Shown here: one piece after another, positions 19,479-29,712 of the stretch
How the letters are laid out: each line of letters opens with the position of its first letter
Position numbering within the stretch: position 1 is the stretch's first letter
Assembly (NCBI RefSeq): GCF_963677875.1
Contig: NZ_OY782563.1
Coordinates: forward strand, 1 to 62,283
Source of the DNA: Thiomicrorhabdus sp.
Lineage (GTDB): Bacteria; Pseudomonadota; Gammaproteobacteria; Thiomicrospirales; Thiomicrospiraceae
Length of the DNA: 62,283 nt
Reading direction: 5' to 3'
Program-made: the position numbers and the translations under genes
The notes under the pieces: model-generated
The model's database searches: none
What the model was told of the DNA's origin: nothing
What the model saw: the letters and a program-made list of their open reading frames with translations, nothing else

Positions 19479-20552
19479 TTACGCTCCCTGCTGACAATGA
19501 TTTTTAAGCATCTCCAGAATCACACCGACGATTTTCTCGCTGGCCTGAGTCGGCGCTTTTTGACGAATGGCGTCGGAGGCGACACTGCGTTTCTCTTCCC
19601 CCCAAACCAGCAAACGATCTCGCAACAACTCGGGAGTCAAATCATTCTGCTGGATAATTTCCCCACCCTGTAAATCGACCAATGCCTGCGCATTCGCTGT
19701 CTGATGATCATCAACCGCGTGCGGATAAGGCACCATAATCGCCGGACGTGCCGCAGCCATCAGCTCACTGACCGTCAAAGCACCTGAGCGACACAAAACC
19801 AAGTCTGCCTGCTGGTAGGCTTCAACCATATCATCAATAAAAGCAAGAATTTCCGCCTGAACACCTGCTTCGGCGTAAGCTTCGCGGGCTTCCTGCAAAG
19901 TTTTTTCACCCGTTTGGTGACGCACTTGAGGGCGCTGCGCTTCCGGCAATAAAGCCAACGCCTTCGGCAGCGTCGTATTCAACGCCAAAGCACCGCGACT
20001 GCCGCCGAGAACCAAAAGATGCCACGGTTTGCGCCGAGCCACCGTCGGCAAAGACTCCAGACCGGCACGAACCGGATTACCAAGCAGCATCACTTTTTCA
20101 CCACGAAGCGCTTGCTGAGGGAAAGCACTGATAATTCTGTTCGCCAATGGCGCCAGTAATTTATTGGTTAAGCCAGGTATGGCATTTTGTTCATGTAAAA
20201 CCAGTGGTAATCCCAGACTCTTTGCCGCCAGGCCACCTGGCCCGCAGACAAATCCTCCCATCCCAAGAACCAACTGCGGTTGCAGCTTTTTCATCAAGCG
20301 ACGGGCCTGCCACCAAGCCTGAGCCACTTTCATCGGTGCTTTCAACCAGCCAAGCAAGCCGTTACCGCGTAAGCCGCGTATTGGGATTTCATAAAATGGC
20401 AAACCGGCCTTTTCCACCCATTCGCGCTCCATCCCTCCCTTGGTTCCCAACCAGACGGTTTCGACGCCGTGAGACTTCAGAGCCTCTGCCAGAGCCAGAC
20501 CGGGAAAAACATGACCACCGGTTCCGCCGGCCATCACCATTATTCTAGCCAT
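19479..20552 (-). CDS. murG: UDP-GlcNAc--lipid I transferase MurG
   Basis: Peripheral inner-membrane glycosyltransferase that makes lipid II. I chose the ATG at 20552 (MARIMVMAGGTGGHVFPG), which overlaps the ftsW end by 8 bases and gives 357 residues, the usual length. GMGGFVCGPGG near residue 100, HEQNAIPG near 125 and SGALTVSEL near 262 are typical MurG motifs. Confidence 0.96.
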   Translation of the reverse strand: MARIMVMAGGTGGHVFPGLALAEALKSHGVETVWLGTKGGMEREWVEKAGLPFYEIPIRGLRGNGLLGWLKAPMKVAQAWWQARRLMKKLQPQLVLGMGGFVCGPGGLAAKSLGLPLVLHEQNAIPGLTNKLLAPLANRIISAFPQQALRGEKVMLLGNPVRAGLESLPTVARRKPWHLLVLGGSRGALALNTTLPKALALLPEAQRPQVRHQTGEKTLQEAREAYAEAGVQAEILAFIDDMVEAYQQADLVLCRSGALTVSELMAAARPAIMVPYPHAVDDHQTANAQALVDLQGGEIIQQNDLTPELLRDRLLVWGEEKRSVASDAIRQKAPTQASEKIVGVILEMLKNHCQQGA

Positions 20553-21693
20553 CCTTTTCCTCCTTGAGTGCAGCGGCTCGGGTTTCGAAATCGACACGTA
20601 ATACAACGGCCACAGCAATACTCAGCAGCAACAGGCTGCTCCCGCCGTAACTCATAAACGGCAAGGTCAGACCTTTGGTCGGGAAAGCTCCGAGGTTGAC
20701 CCCCATATTGATCCCGGCCTGAAGAATAATCCAGATCCCGATCCCATAGGAAATCATGCCACCAAAAAAACGCTCGGAAGTAATGGCTTTGTGGCCGATG
20801 CGGAACAGACGTTGCAAAATCCCCAGATACAGCAGAATCAAAGCCACGACTCCGACAAAACCAAATTCTTCGGCATAGACGGAAAACAGGAAATCAGTAT
20901 GCGCGTCCGGTAAATACAGCAATTTCTGAACACTGCCACCAAGGCCGGTGCCGAACCATTCGCCCCGGCCGGAAGCAATCAGTGCCTGAGTCAATTGATA
21001 GCCACTGCCGAACGGATCCTGCCACGGATCGAGAAAACTGCTCACCCGTGCCATTCGATATTCCGAGGTGGTCACCAGCACCACCAGAATGGTCACCATC
21101 GGCAACACAGTCAGGACGAAATAACGCCAGGGCGCACCGGCAATCAGTAACATTCCGGTAATCATAACCGCGATAACCAGCGTACTGCCGTAATCCGGTT
21201 CCATGAGAAGCAGAATCGCCATAAGACCGAACGGCAGAGCCAGTCGGATAACCGCTTCGAAACTTTCGCGTACGGCATTGGCATGCCGGTCAAGATAACC
21301 GGCCATAAAAATGACGATCACCAGTTTCATAAATTCCGAAGGCTGAAAGTTCATTACCACCAACGGCAACCAGCGCTTACTCCCGTTGATCTCCCGTCCG
21401 AAAATCAAAACCGCAATCAATAAAAAAATGGCTAAAAAGAACAACTTTCCTCGATGCTTGGCCCAGAAATCAACCGGAATTTGGAACAGAACATAACCAA
21501 AAGCAGCTCCCATTCCCATCGAGATCAACTGACGCCAGAAATAGTGATCCGCATCGCCGAAACGCGATTCGCTGATCGCCACAGAACTGGAAGCGACCAT
21601 CGTCAGACCGAGGATGCACAGCGCCGAAATCAATCCCAGCAGCCAGAAATCCAAGGGCCATTTTCTGCTCGCTTCGCGCCAGGCCTCAATCAC
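20545..21693 (-). CDS. ftsW: Lipid II polymerase FtsW
   Basis: SEDS-family septal peptidoglycan glycosyltransferase that works with FtsI. 382 residues with about ten membrane helices. SEDS motifs: INGSKRWL near residue 105, QPSEFMKL near 118, and the C-terminal PFMSYGGSSLLL near 344. Sits between murD and murG as usual. Confidence 0.96.
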   Translation of the reverse strand: MIEAWREASRKWPLDFWLLGLISALCILGLTMVASSSVAISESRFGDADHYFWRQLISMGMGAAFGYVLFQIPVDFWAKHRGKLFFLAIFLLIAVLIFGREINGSKRWLPLVVMNFQPSEFMKLVIVIFMAGYLDRHANAVRESFEAVIRLALPFGLMAILLLMEPDYGSTLVIAVMITGMLLIAGAPWRYFVLTVLPMVTILVVLVTTSEYRMARVSSFLDPWQDPFGSGYQLTQALIASGRGEWFGTGLGGSVQKLLYLPDAHTDFLFSVYAEEFGFVGVVALILLYLGILQRLFRIGHKAITSERFFGGMISYGIGIWIILQAGINMGVNLGAFPTKGLTLPFMSYGGSSLLLLSIAVAVVLRVDFETRAAALKEEKDG

Positions 21694-21695
21694 CG

Positions 21696-23027
21696 CTATT
21701 CTCCCTGCAAATCCATAACCAGACGGCTGAACACTTCACCGCGATGTACATAACTTTCAAATTGATCGAAACTGGCGCAGGCCGGAGAAAATAAAACGAC
21801 ATCTCCTTCTTGTGCCGTTTGCGCCGCCAGCCGTACCGCTGCCGACAAGTCCGCCACCGGTCGCAAGTCCACGCCCTGAAGAGCCTGGCCGATGATCGAC
21901 TTATCGCGACCAAACAAAATGGTTTGCTTGCAGTACTTTTCCACAGCCGGTTTCAGAGAAGAAAAATCGGCTTCCTTACCGACGCCACCAGCCAGCAGGA
22001 TCAAACGTCCTTCACTCTGCTCACCGAGGCTTTGGATCGCCGTCACCGTCGCACCGACATTGGTGCCCTTGGAATCATTGATCCAGTCCACTCCCTTCCA
22101 GGTCGCCACATGCTGCGTCCGATGCGCCAGACCGCTGAAGTTCTTCAGAACATCCAGAAAATGTTCTTCGCAGACCGAAAAAGGATGACATAGCGCCATC
22201 ATTGCCAGAGCGTTCAAAAGATGATGCCGCCCCTGCAAACGAAGCTCTTCGACCGCAACCAGAGGCTGATGGTGATAACCCAGCCAGCGTTTTCCTTCAC
22301 ATTCCACCAGGCCGTAATCACAATTCTGCAAAGGACAATCCAGGCCAAAGCGCAAAATTTTTGCATGGTGGAAAACGCCATTGACACTGAAATCAATCGG
22401 TAGAACCGCATAATCCGTATCGGCAAAAACCTGTGTTTTGGCCTGAATATACGCTTCCAGATCGTCATAACGATCCATATGATCTTCAGAGATATTCAGA
22501 ACGGTTGAAGAAACCGTGTGCAAAGAATAGGTGGTTTCCAGCTGAAAGCTCGACAACTCTACGACGAACACATCGTAAACGTTTTCATCAAGCAGCAAAT
22601 CCAGCACCGGCTGGCCGATATTACCGCCGACGGCAACTTTGTAGCCAGCTTTTTCCAACGCCATTCCGGTCAGGGTTGTTACGGTGCTTTTACCGTTGGA
22701 GCCGGTAATCGCCACGACCGGAACGCCGACCGCCCGCGCGAAAAGTTCAATATCGCCAATCACTTCCTTGCCCAGCTTGCGCAAAGCCACAACCCAGGGC
22801 TCACTTTTGGCAATGCCCGGACTCAACACAATACAGCGAAAACGATTCAACCAGCTACCGGGAATTTCTCCCAAAGCAATCTCCAATTCAGGACATTGCT
22901 GCCTTATCGCTTCAACATCCAAATTTTCCCGCGTATCGAAAGCCAGACATTTCACTTTCTGAGCTTTAAAATAGCGTAATACCGATAGTCCGGTTATCCC
23001 CAATCCCGCAACCAGATACATAGGCAA
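21696..23027 (-). CDS. murD: UDP-N-acetylmuramoylalanine--D-glutamate ligase MurD
   Basis: Adds D-Glu in peptidoglycan precursor synthesis. 443 residues with N-terminal LVAGLGITGLSVLRY, the ATP loop GSNGKSTVTTL near 108, SSFQLETT near 159, the NISEDHMDRYD stretch near 180, and GLAHRTQHV with NDSKGTNVGAT near 300. Two bases separate it from ftsW. The 78-bp gap from mraY holds only short imperfect repeats. Confidence 0.96.
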   Translation of the reverse strand: MPMYLVAGLGITGLSVLRYFKAQKVKCLAFDTRENLDVEAIRQQCPELEIALGEIPGSWLNRFRCIVLSPGIAKSEPWVVALRKLGKEVIGDIELFARAVGVPVVAITGSNGKSTVTTLTGMALEKAGYKVAVGGNIGQPVLDLLLDENVYDVFVVELSSFQLETTYSLHTVSSTVLNISEDHMDRYDDLEAYIQAKTQVFADTDYAVLPIDFSVNGVFHHAKILRFGLDCPLQNCDYGLVECEGKRWLGYHHQPLVAVEELRLQGRHHLLNALAMMALCHPFSVCEEHFLDVLKNFSGLAHRTQHVATWKGVDWINDSKGTNVGATVTAIQSLGEQSEGRLILLAGGVGKEADFSSLKPAVEKYCKQTILFGRDKSIIGQALQGVDLRPVADLSAAVRLAAQTAQEGDVVLFSPACASFDQFESYVHRGEVFSRLVMDLQGE

Positions 23028-23105
23028 TCCTTCGATAAATCTAAGGCCGCTGCTACGGCTCTTACTTGTTATATTGCGTTATACAATCTCTACTTGAATT
23101 CACGT

Positions 23106-24188
23106 TTAACGGAGTTTCAAACTGGCCAGTCCGATCATCACCAAAATAATGGTGATGATCCAGAAACGCACAATGACTTTGGACTCATGCCAGCCTTTCT
23201 GTTCAAAATGGTGATGCAACGGCGCCATCAGAAAAATTCGCTTGCCGCGCAATTTATAGGAGCCGACCTGCAGAATAACCGATACGGTTTCTGCAACAAA
23301 AATGCCTCCCATGATGACCAAGACCAGTTCCTGTTTGACCGCCAGCGCCATGGTTCCCAAAGCCGCACCAATTGCCAGTGAGCCAACATCGCCCATAAAG
23401 ACCTGCGCCGGGTGAGCGTTATACCACAGAAATCCGAGCCCGGCGCCTGCCAAAGCCGCTGCAAAAATCGTCAGTTCGCCGACTCCGGGAACATACGGGA
23501 TATTCAGATAATCCGAAAAGTAGACATGCCCGGAAAGATACGCAAAGACCCCCAAAGCGGCAGAAATCATGACCGTCGGCATAATCGCCAGACCATCCAG
23601 ACCATCGGTCAGGTTTACCGCGTTGGAAGTGCCCACAATCACAAAGTACCCGAAGACAATGCTCCAGATGCCCAGGTCAATCACCGTGTCTTTCATATAT
23701 GGAATCAACAACTGCGTTTCAGCCGGTACCGTGGCCAGAATATACAAGGCAGCGGCAGTCGCAAAACCGATAATCGATTGCCAGAAATACTTCGTTCTCG
23801 CCCGCATACCGTTTGGATCGCGATAGACCACCTTTTTATAATCATCAATGAAACCGATAACCCCGAAGGCCAGCATGGATAGAGTTACGATCAACAAATA
23901 GTGATTGGTCAAATCGCCCCACAGCACCACCCCGGCCGTTACCGAGAACAGAATCATGGTTCCTCCCATCGTCGGGGTTCCGGTCTTCACCAGATGGGTT
24001 TGCGGACCGTCCTGCCGAACCGCCTGACCAACTTTTAAACGTTTCAACCAGCGTATCATGGTTGGAGCAATCAAAAACGACAGTATCAGAGCGGTGAGAA
24101 TACTCATAATCGCCCGCATGGTAATGTAGCTAAACACCCCGAAACCGGAAATATACTGTTGCAGATATTCGGTTAAATAGACCAGCAT
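23106..24188 (-). CDS. mraY: Phospho-N-acetylmuramoyl-pentapeptide transferase MraY
   Basis: Integral membrane enzyme that makes lipid I. 360 residues, about ten helices. MraY motifs: [11 protein letters not shown] near 70, GFIDDYKKV near 112 (catalytic Asp pair), [10 protein letters not shown] near 190, [15 protein letters not shown] near 263, and APLHHHFE near 322. Confidence 0.97.
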   Translation of the reverse strand: MLVYLTEYLQQYISGFGVFSYITMRAIMSILTALILSFLIAPTMIRWLKRLKVGQAVRQDGPQTHLVKTGTPTMGGTMILFSVTAGVVLWGDLTNHYLLIVTLSMLAFGVIGFIDDYKKVVYRDPNGMRARTKYFWQSIIGFATAAALYILATVPAETQLLIPYMKDTVIDLGIWSIVFGYFVIVGTSNAVNLTDGLDGLAIMPTVMISAALGVFAYLSGHVYFSDYLNIPYVPGVGELTIFAAALAGAGLGFLWYNAHPAQVFMGDVGSLAIGAALGTMALAVKQELVLVIMGGIFVAETVSVILQVGSYKLRGKRIFLMAPLHHHFEQKGWHESKVIVRFWIITIILVMIGLASLKLR

Positions 24189-24213
24189 AATTTTCTCTTC
24201 GCTCTATGATGCA

Positions 24214-24240
24214 CCACGCTTTGCAAAGCGCTTCGTGCCA
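24214..24240 (-). other. Intercistronic hairpin upstream of murF
   Basis: In the 85-bp gap between mraY start and murF stop, GCAC ... GTGC flank the perfect palindrome CGCTTTGCAAAGCG (24217-24230). There is no T run directly after it, so it may stabilise or process the mRNA between murF and mraY rather than end transcription. Confidence 0.4.
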
Positions 24241-24273
24241 GTTCCAAAAACCCAAAGGTTCCGCGTTGTTTTT

Positions 24274-25755
24274 TTATTGTCCGGAGGGGAATGCGTCAAA
24301 CAAAGCCTGACTGACAATTTCCATCTTCGCCGAGCGGGAACCCTTAACTAATATATTGATTTTGTGTGATTTCCGGAGAAGGCTTTCCAACTCGGAAATC
24401 ATTTGCTGATGATCGAAAAATCGGCGACCATCGCCATGAAAAACATTCAACATCGGAGCTGTTGCGTCCCCGAGCAACCACAAATGCTCAATCCCGATCT
24501 GATTGGCAAATTCAGCAACCGCATTATGGCCTTTTTCGCTATCTTCACCCAATTCAGCCATAGCGCCAAGACAGACCATTGAAACGCCTCCGATATCCTT
24601 CAAGGCTCGCATCCCGGCCTTTACCGACTCCGGATTGGCATTATAGCTATCATCAATCAGATAGCCGAATTCCAGACGCCGTGGCTGCAAACGACCGCCA
24701 ACACCGCTAAAAACCTGCAAGACCGGAGCCATTTTCAGCCACGGCAAACCGGCGGCGTAACCGACAGCAACACAGGCTGCGGCATTATAAGCGTTATGAG
24801 CGCCAAGCACTGGCATTTTGATCCTGTGCGACTCGCCAGCATATTCAATCACAAAATCAACGCCTTCAGCATCTGTCTCAATCGTGATAAGGCGAATATC
24901 CGCCTCTTGCGCTTGACCGAATTTCAACACCCGGCACCCTTCCTGTCGCTGTAGCTTGGCAAGCCAGAAAGCATACCCTTCCGATTCGCAGTTAATGACA
25001 GCTACGCCGTTGCGGTGGAACCGATTCAAACCGTTAAAAATTTCGCCCTTGGTTTCAATCACTCCCTGCAGACTGCCAAAGCCTTCCAGATGAGCCCCGG
25101 ACGCATTATTGATCACAGCGATATCCGGTTTGGCCAATTCGGTCAAATACGCGATTTCTCCGGGATGATTCGCGCCCATTTCGATTACCGCATATTGATG
25201 CCACGGACGCAGTTTCAGCAAAGTTCGCGGCACACCCAAGTCATTATTCAAATTGCCTTCGGTTGCCAGAGTTTCACCTGACGCGGAAAATAATTGACTC
25301 AACAGCGTTTTGGTTGTGGTTTTACCATTGCTCCCCGTCACGGCAACCAGGGTTTTAACCGGCATTTGCAAACGGTGCCAGGCAGCAAACAAACCCAAAG
25401 CCCGCCGGGTATCTTCCACGCTCACCACCGGAACAGCTGTTTCCAGATTTCGCTCCGCCAACACAGCCGCCGCACCTTGAAGAACCGCTTGCTCGACAAA
25501 ATCATGGCCGTCAAAACGCTCCCCGCTCAAAGCAATGTACAAAGCCCCGGGAGCAATGGTTCGACTGTCGGTACTGATCGAATCGAAACGCACCCTTGCC
25601 GGATCGGCCAACGCCCCAGACTCCAACACAGCCTCTTCGCCAAGCGCCAGCAGCAAATCGGCCAATGACCAGGAGAACGCTTGAACATCCGCCGACTGTT
25701 CCAAGGTTTTTAACCTCGCTTGCGCTTGCGTCAATATCTGCTCCGGTGACTTCAT
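24274..25755 (-). CDS. murF: UDP-N-acetylmuramoyl-tripeptide--D-alanyl-D-alanine ligase MurF
   Basis: Adds D-Ala-D-Ala to the precursor. 493 residues, about 40 longer than E. coli MurF, because of an N-terminal extension (KSPEQILTQAQARLKTLEQS) before the core FDSISTDSRTI. The ATP loop is AVTGSNGKTTTKTLL near 138, with EMGANHPGEI near 192 and DDSYNANPES near 370. The start is uncertain; a later start would trim the extension. Confidence 0.94.
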   Translation of the reverse strand: MKSPEQILTQAQARLKTLEQSADVQAFSWSLADLLLALGEEAVLESGALADPARVRFDSISTDSRTIAPGALYIALSGERFDGHDFVEQAVLQGAAAVLAERNLETAVPVVSVEDTRRALGLFAAWHRLQMPVKTLVAVTGSNGKTTTKTLLSQLFSASGETLATEGNLNNDLGVPRTLLKLRPWHQYAVIEMGANHPGEIAYLTELAKPDIAVINNASGAHLEGFGSLQGVIETKGEIFNGLNRFHRNGVAVINCESEGYAFWLAKLQRQEGCRVLKFGQAQEADIRLITIETDAEGVDFVIEYAGESHRIKMPVLGAHNAYNAAACVAVGYAAGLPWLKMAPVLQVFSGVGGRLQPRRLEFGYLIDDSYNANPESVKAGMRALKDIGGVSMVCLGAMAELGEDSEKGHNAVAEFANQIGIEHLWLLGDATAPMLNVFHGDGRRFFDHQQMISELESLLRKSHKINILVKGSRSAKMEIVSQALFDAFPSGQ

Positions 25756-25785
25756 TCCGTTCTTCCCATTTTCTGCATTATTCCC

Positions 25786-27360
25786 TTAAGCATCCGATGC
25801 CGATCTTTGCTGCATTTCAGGTGTTTTCGGCGAAGTGGCTGAACGGCAAAATCGCTTAACCACTCCGGCATCACTAAAAGGGTATTTGTTGCCGGCGATT
25901 TCCTGATAGGCCTCATGCCCTTTGCCGGCCACAACGACCAAATCGTCATCATCCGCCTGTTGCAAAGTCCACTCAATCGCTTCGGCACGATCCTCGAGGC
26001 GCGTAACCGCGGCCCGGGGTGAAAAACCTTCGCAAATTTCATCCAGAATAGCGTCCGGCCGTTCATCACGCGGATTGTCGCTGGTCACAACCACTCGATC
26101 CGCCAATTGTTCGGCAACCTGAGCCATCAGCGGCCGCTTTCCTTTATCCCGGTTGCCGCCGCATCCGAAAAGCACCCATAACTTTCCTCGCGAAGCCGAC
26201 AGATGCTCACGCACTGCCAGCAACACCGAATGCAAGGCATCTGCCGTATGCGCAAAATCCAACACGACGGCCGGTTGTTCGCACAAGCGCTGCATTCTAC
26301 CGTCCACCGGTTTCAGACGACAGGCGCCAGCCACCAGGTCGGGCCATGCAAAGCCGTTAGCAAGCAGAACACTCAAGGCACACAATACGTTCTCCGCGTT
26401 AAAGCGCCCAAGCAAAGACACTTTCAACTCGGCCTCGACACCGGCAAAATGCAGATGCATCAGCATGCCTTCGGGATACAGCTGCAAACGACGGCAGAGT
26501 AAAAAGCTCTTGCTCTCGCTTTGCACTTGTTGGTTCGCTTCGCCTATCGCATAACCGAAACAATGCGCTAGGCTGTTACTTTCACACAGCTCCCGACCGG
26601 TTTCATCGTTCAAATTAAGCACCTGTGCCGTCGAGTCAAAACCAGTAAAGAGACTTTTCTTCGCTTCGCGATAAGATTCGACACTGCCGTGAAAATCCAG
26701 ATGATCGCGGGTAATCTGCGTCAAAGCGGTCGTTTGAAAACATACACCGTCAACCCTGCCTAAACTCAAAGCGTGGGAAGACACTTCCATCACCACCCAC
26801 TCATATCCTTGATGCAGAAAACCTGCCAACAGGCGCTGTACGGAAACAACATCCGGTGTGGTATTCTGTGTCGGCGTCAACGCACGCCAATTGCCGTTTC
26901 CAAGCGTCCCGATCAAGGCCGCTCTGAATCCTAAATGTTCCAGAAGCTGAACTGTGTAAAAAGCGCTTGAAGTCTTACCGTTGGTGCCGGTAATTCCGAC
27001 AACTTTTAAATTCCGACTTGGAGAATCGTAGAACCAGTCAGCCAAAGCGGCCAGAAATTCGGTTAGATGTTCACACCAACAAAAAACACATTGCCCAGCC
27101 TGTCGCTTCCAGAGAGAACGCTCTTCGCCCTCCAGCGGCCGATCGCTTAACACCCAACCAGGCTGTTTATCCAATACCTGCGCTAAAAATGCCAAACCGT
27201 GTTTTTGTGTTCCCTGCAAGGCAATAAAAGCATCACCGGGCTCCACTCCGCGTGAGTCGAGATGCAACTGCCCAATCAGGCGGTCATCGAGGGAGTTTTC
27301 ACACCGAAAGGCCATCCCGCCAGCCTGAAAAAATTCCTCGATCTGCTTCAGAGTTTTCAT
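25786..27360 (-). CDS. murE: UDP-MurNAc-tripeptide ligase MurE (meso-DAP type)
   Basis: Adds the third stem residue. 524 residues with GITGTNGKTSSAFYTVQLL near 116 and the DNPRDERP motif near 430, whose DNPR indicates meso-diaminopimelate rather than lysine. Its first codon overlaps the ftsI stop by four bases. 30 bp separate it from murF. Confidence 0.95.
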   Translation of the reverse strand: MKTLKQIEEFFQAGGMAFRCENSLDDRLIGQLHLDSRGVEPGDAFIALQGTQKHGLAFLAQVLDKQPGWVLSDRPLEGEERSLWKRQAGQCVFCWCEHLTEFLAALADWFYDSPSRNLKVVGITGTNGKTSSAFYTVQLLEHLGFRAALIGTLGNGNWRALTPTQNTTPDVVSVQRLLAGFLHQGYEWVVMEVSSHALSLGRVDGVCFQTTALTQITRDHLDFHGSVESYREAKKSLFTGFDSTAQVLNLNDETGRELCESNSLAHCFGYAIGEANQQVQSESKSFLLCRRLQLYPEGMLMHLHFAGVEAELKVSLLGRFNAENVLCALSVLLANGFAWPDLVAGACRLKPVDGRMQRLCEQPAVVLDFAHTADALHSVLLAVREHLSASRGKLWVLFGCGGNRDKGKRPLMAQVAEQLADRVVVTSDNPRDERPDAILDEICEGFSPRAAVTRLEDRAEAIEWTLQQADDDDLVVVAGKGHEAYQEIAGNKYPFSDAGVVKRFCRSATSPKTPEMQQRSASDA

Positions 27361-29309
27361 CGCTGCGCCGCCACAAGCTGGGTTTCCGTCTCAACCTGAT
27401 CAGGCGGCACATTGCGCAGTCTCAAAGCCTGCTCCATGACTTCCTTGAAAACCGGAGCAGCAACGGCACCACCATAATAAATACCGCGTGCCGGTTCATT
27501 GATTGCCACCACCATCACCATATTCGGATCAGAGACCGGCACCACTCCGGCAAACAGCGACATATAGGTATTTTGCTGATAACCGCCGCCCCGACTGGTT
27601 TTATGCACCGTTCCTGTTTTCCCGGCCACCCGATATCCCGGAATCTGCGCCAAAGGCGCCGTTCCCTTTCTGGACACCACCGACTCCATCATCAGTAACA
27701 CGTCCAATGCCGATTGTGGCTTGACCAACTGAGCACCCTGCGGCGGCTGTTTCAATTTAATCAAACTTAAAGGCAACATTTCGCCGTGATTGGCAAACAA
27801 CAGATAAGCATGCGCCAAAGACAGAATATTGATATTAAAACCGTAACCGAAGGAGGCCGAAGCCTGATCGATGGGCTGCCATTGCTGGGCGGGTTTCAAA
27901 TAGCCGTTATTTTCTCCGGGCAAATACAAACCGCTTTCCTGCCCGAAGCCGAGTTCCTTCCAGAATTCGCGCTGTTGATCCGCCGTCAGCTTCAAAGCAA
28001 TTTTCGACGCACCGACATTACTCGACTTCTGAATAATATCGTGCGGAGTCAGTTCGCCGTAATTATGGGTATCAGTAATCCGCTCACCCTGAATTCGCAC
28101 CGAACCGGGAGCGGTATCAATCAAGGTATCCGTTGTAATCACCCCTTCATCCAGAGCCTTGGCGATGACGAACGGTTTAATCGTCGAACCGGGTTCGATT
28201 AAATCGGTAATTACCCGATTTCGAATCGCCCGCCCCTTACGTTGCGACGAGTCATTCGGATTATAGCCAGGCAGACTGACCATCGACAGAATCTCACCCG
28301 TCTTGGCATCCAGCACGACTGAAACGGCCGAACGCGCCTGATGCTTGATCATCGTCTCCTTCAAAGCCTTGTAGGCGAAATGCTGAATACGTTCATCCAA
28401 GCTCAACACAATCGGTTTTCCGGCTTCCGAAGCTTTGACGTCGCGAACGAAATCCACTACATGTCCGGCACGATCCTTGATCACCTGCTTCTTGCCAGGC
28501 TGCCCGCTTAACCAGTCTTCGTACGCCAGTTCAATTCCTTCAAGACCACGGTCATCAATATTGGTAAAACCGACCAGGTGCGCACTACTTTCGGCCGCAG
28601 GATAATAGCGTTTATATTCATCCTGCGTATAGACACCGTAAAGATTCATGTCGTCGATCCGCTCGGCAATTTGCGGCTGCAGGGCGCGCTTCATATATAA
28701 AAAACGCCGCTTTTCATAAGCTTCGATTCGCTTGCGAATTTTTGACTCCGACTCTCCCAGCGTACGCGCCAGCTGGGAGAAACTGTGACGATAACGCTCA
28801 ATCAAGCGCATATCTACCCACAAGGAAGGCGAATCTTTATTGATAACAATTTTGCGATCGCCCCTTTGCAGAGTCATTTCAATCAACTTCAGGTATACGC
28901 CAGGTAACTGAAGCTCCTTCAGCACCTGCAAACGTTGGGAATCATTTACCTGAGTGATAAAACTGAGCTTCTTATCACGATTTTTCTCTGCCAGAGCAAC
29001 CAGTTCAGCATCGTTCATTCCGAGCGTATTCAAAAACGTCCGGTAATTGCGATCATATTCCAGCAGAATTTTCGGATCGACCCAGACCGATGCCATAGGC
29101 GTACTAAGCGCCAGCAACATACCATTACGATCGTAAATTTCGCCCCGCGGAGCCGGGATTTCGATATTTCGGACGTGGCGCTTATCACCTTCGTTTCGCA
29201 GAAAATCCGTTTTAAGAACCTGAACGTAAAACGCGCGTACCGCCACCACCAGAAAGCCGATGACAATCAGGTAAAAAACCACCTTGTCGCGTCGAAATTC
29301 ACTGTCCAC
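27357..29309 (-). CDS. ftsI: Septal transpeptidase FtsI (PBP3)
   Basis: Class B penicillin-binding protein that cross-links septal peptidoglycan. 650 residues. One N-terminal membrane anchor (about 11-30), dimerisation domain with RGEIYDRNG near 55, and the transpeptidase triad: Ser375-x-x-Lys (GSTIKPF), SSN at 429-431, and KTG at 564-566. Starts 11 bases inside the end of ftsL. Confidence 0.97.
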   Translation of the reverse strand: MDSEFRRDKVVFYLIVIGFLVVAVRAFYVQVLKTDFLRNEGDKRHVRNIEIPAPRGEIYDRNGMLLALSTPMASVWVDPKILLEYDRNYRTFLNTLGMNDAELVALAEKNRDKKLSFITQVNDSQRLQVLKELQLPGVYLKLIEMTLQRGDRKIVINKDSPSLWVDMRLIERYRHSFSQLARTLGESESKIRKRIEAYEKRRFLYMKRALQPQIAERIDDMNLYGVYTQDEYKRYYPAAESSAHLVGFTNIDDRGLEGIELAYEDWLSGQPGKKQVIKDRAGHVVDFVRDVKASEAGKPIVLSLDERIQHFAYKALKETMIKHQARSAVSVVLDAKTGEILSMVSLPGYNPNDSSQRKGRAIRNRVITDLIEPGSTIKPFVIAKALDEGVITTDTLIDTAPGSVRIQGERITDTHNYGELTPHDIIQKSSNVGASKIALKLTADQQREFWKELGFGQESGLYLPGENNGYLKPAQQWQPIDQASASFGYGFNINILSLAHAYLLFANHGEMLPLSLIKLKQPPQGAQLVKPQSALDVLLMMESVVSRKGTAPLAQIPGYRVAGKTGTVHKTSRGGGYQQNTYMSLFAGVVPVSDPNMVMVVAINEPARGIYYGGAVAAPVFKEVMEQALRLRNVPPDQVETETQLVAAQR

Positions 29310-29646
29310 TCTCTACCTCGGAAACTTGTGCGGATTGGGGCGGAAGAATGACCGTCTCATAATGGTCTTTCTCGGATGTCATATGCAAGCGGCTACGCGC
29401 AATCTGTTCAACCCGTATCGACGAAGTCAAATGCGTTTTCTCCAGCATCAAGCGCCCCCACTCTTCACGAGCTTTCAGCGCCTGTTGCATCACATCGTAA
29501 TACTGCGATTCCAGATAGCGAATCTCATATTGAATTTTCACTATGGCGATCAAACTGCCCAGAATCGCGGCCAGAAATATAAATAGAAAAAGCCCGCGCC
29601 ATTTAAACGCAATTAAATGGGCAGGCATTGGGAATCGATTGATCAT
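29299..29646 (-). CDS. ftsL: Cell division protein FtsL
   Basis: Small bitopic divisome protein that pairs with FtsB and FtsQ. The ATG at 29646 has an AAAGG box and gives 115 residues; a TTG 33 bases earlier lacks a good ribosome site. One membrane helix (about residues 19-38), then a periplasmic coiled coil (LESQYYDVMQQALKAREEW...). Position before ftsI and the fold identify it; sequence alone is weakly conserved. Here it follows ftsZ rather than rsmH. Confidence 0.88.
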   Translation of the reverse strand: MINRFPMPAHLIAFKWRGLFLFIFLAAILGSLIAIVKIQYEIRYLESQYYDVMQQALKAREEWGRLMLEKTHLTSSIRVEQIARSRLHMTSEKDHYETVILPPQSAQVSEVESGQ

Positions 29647-29679
29647 CTTAAACCTTTGGCAAGCGAATGGCGTCGACAA

Positions 29680-29700
29680 TTCGAAGGTTGCGGCTTCGAA
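29680..29700 (-). other. Hairpin between ftsZ and ftsL
   Basis: TTCGAAG/CTTCGAA perfect 7-bp stem with a 7-nt loop, lying 13-33 bases after the ftsZ stop. No T run follows. It could be a processing or partial attenuation point that lets abundant ftsZ mRNA be separated from the low-level ftsL-ftsI mRNA. This is inference. Confidence 0.4.
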
Positions 29701-29712
29701 CCGTCCTTCGCC

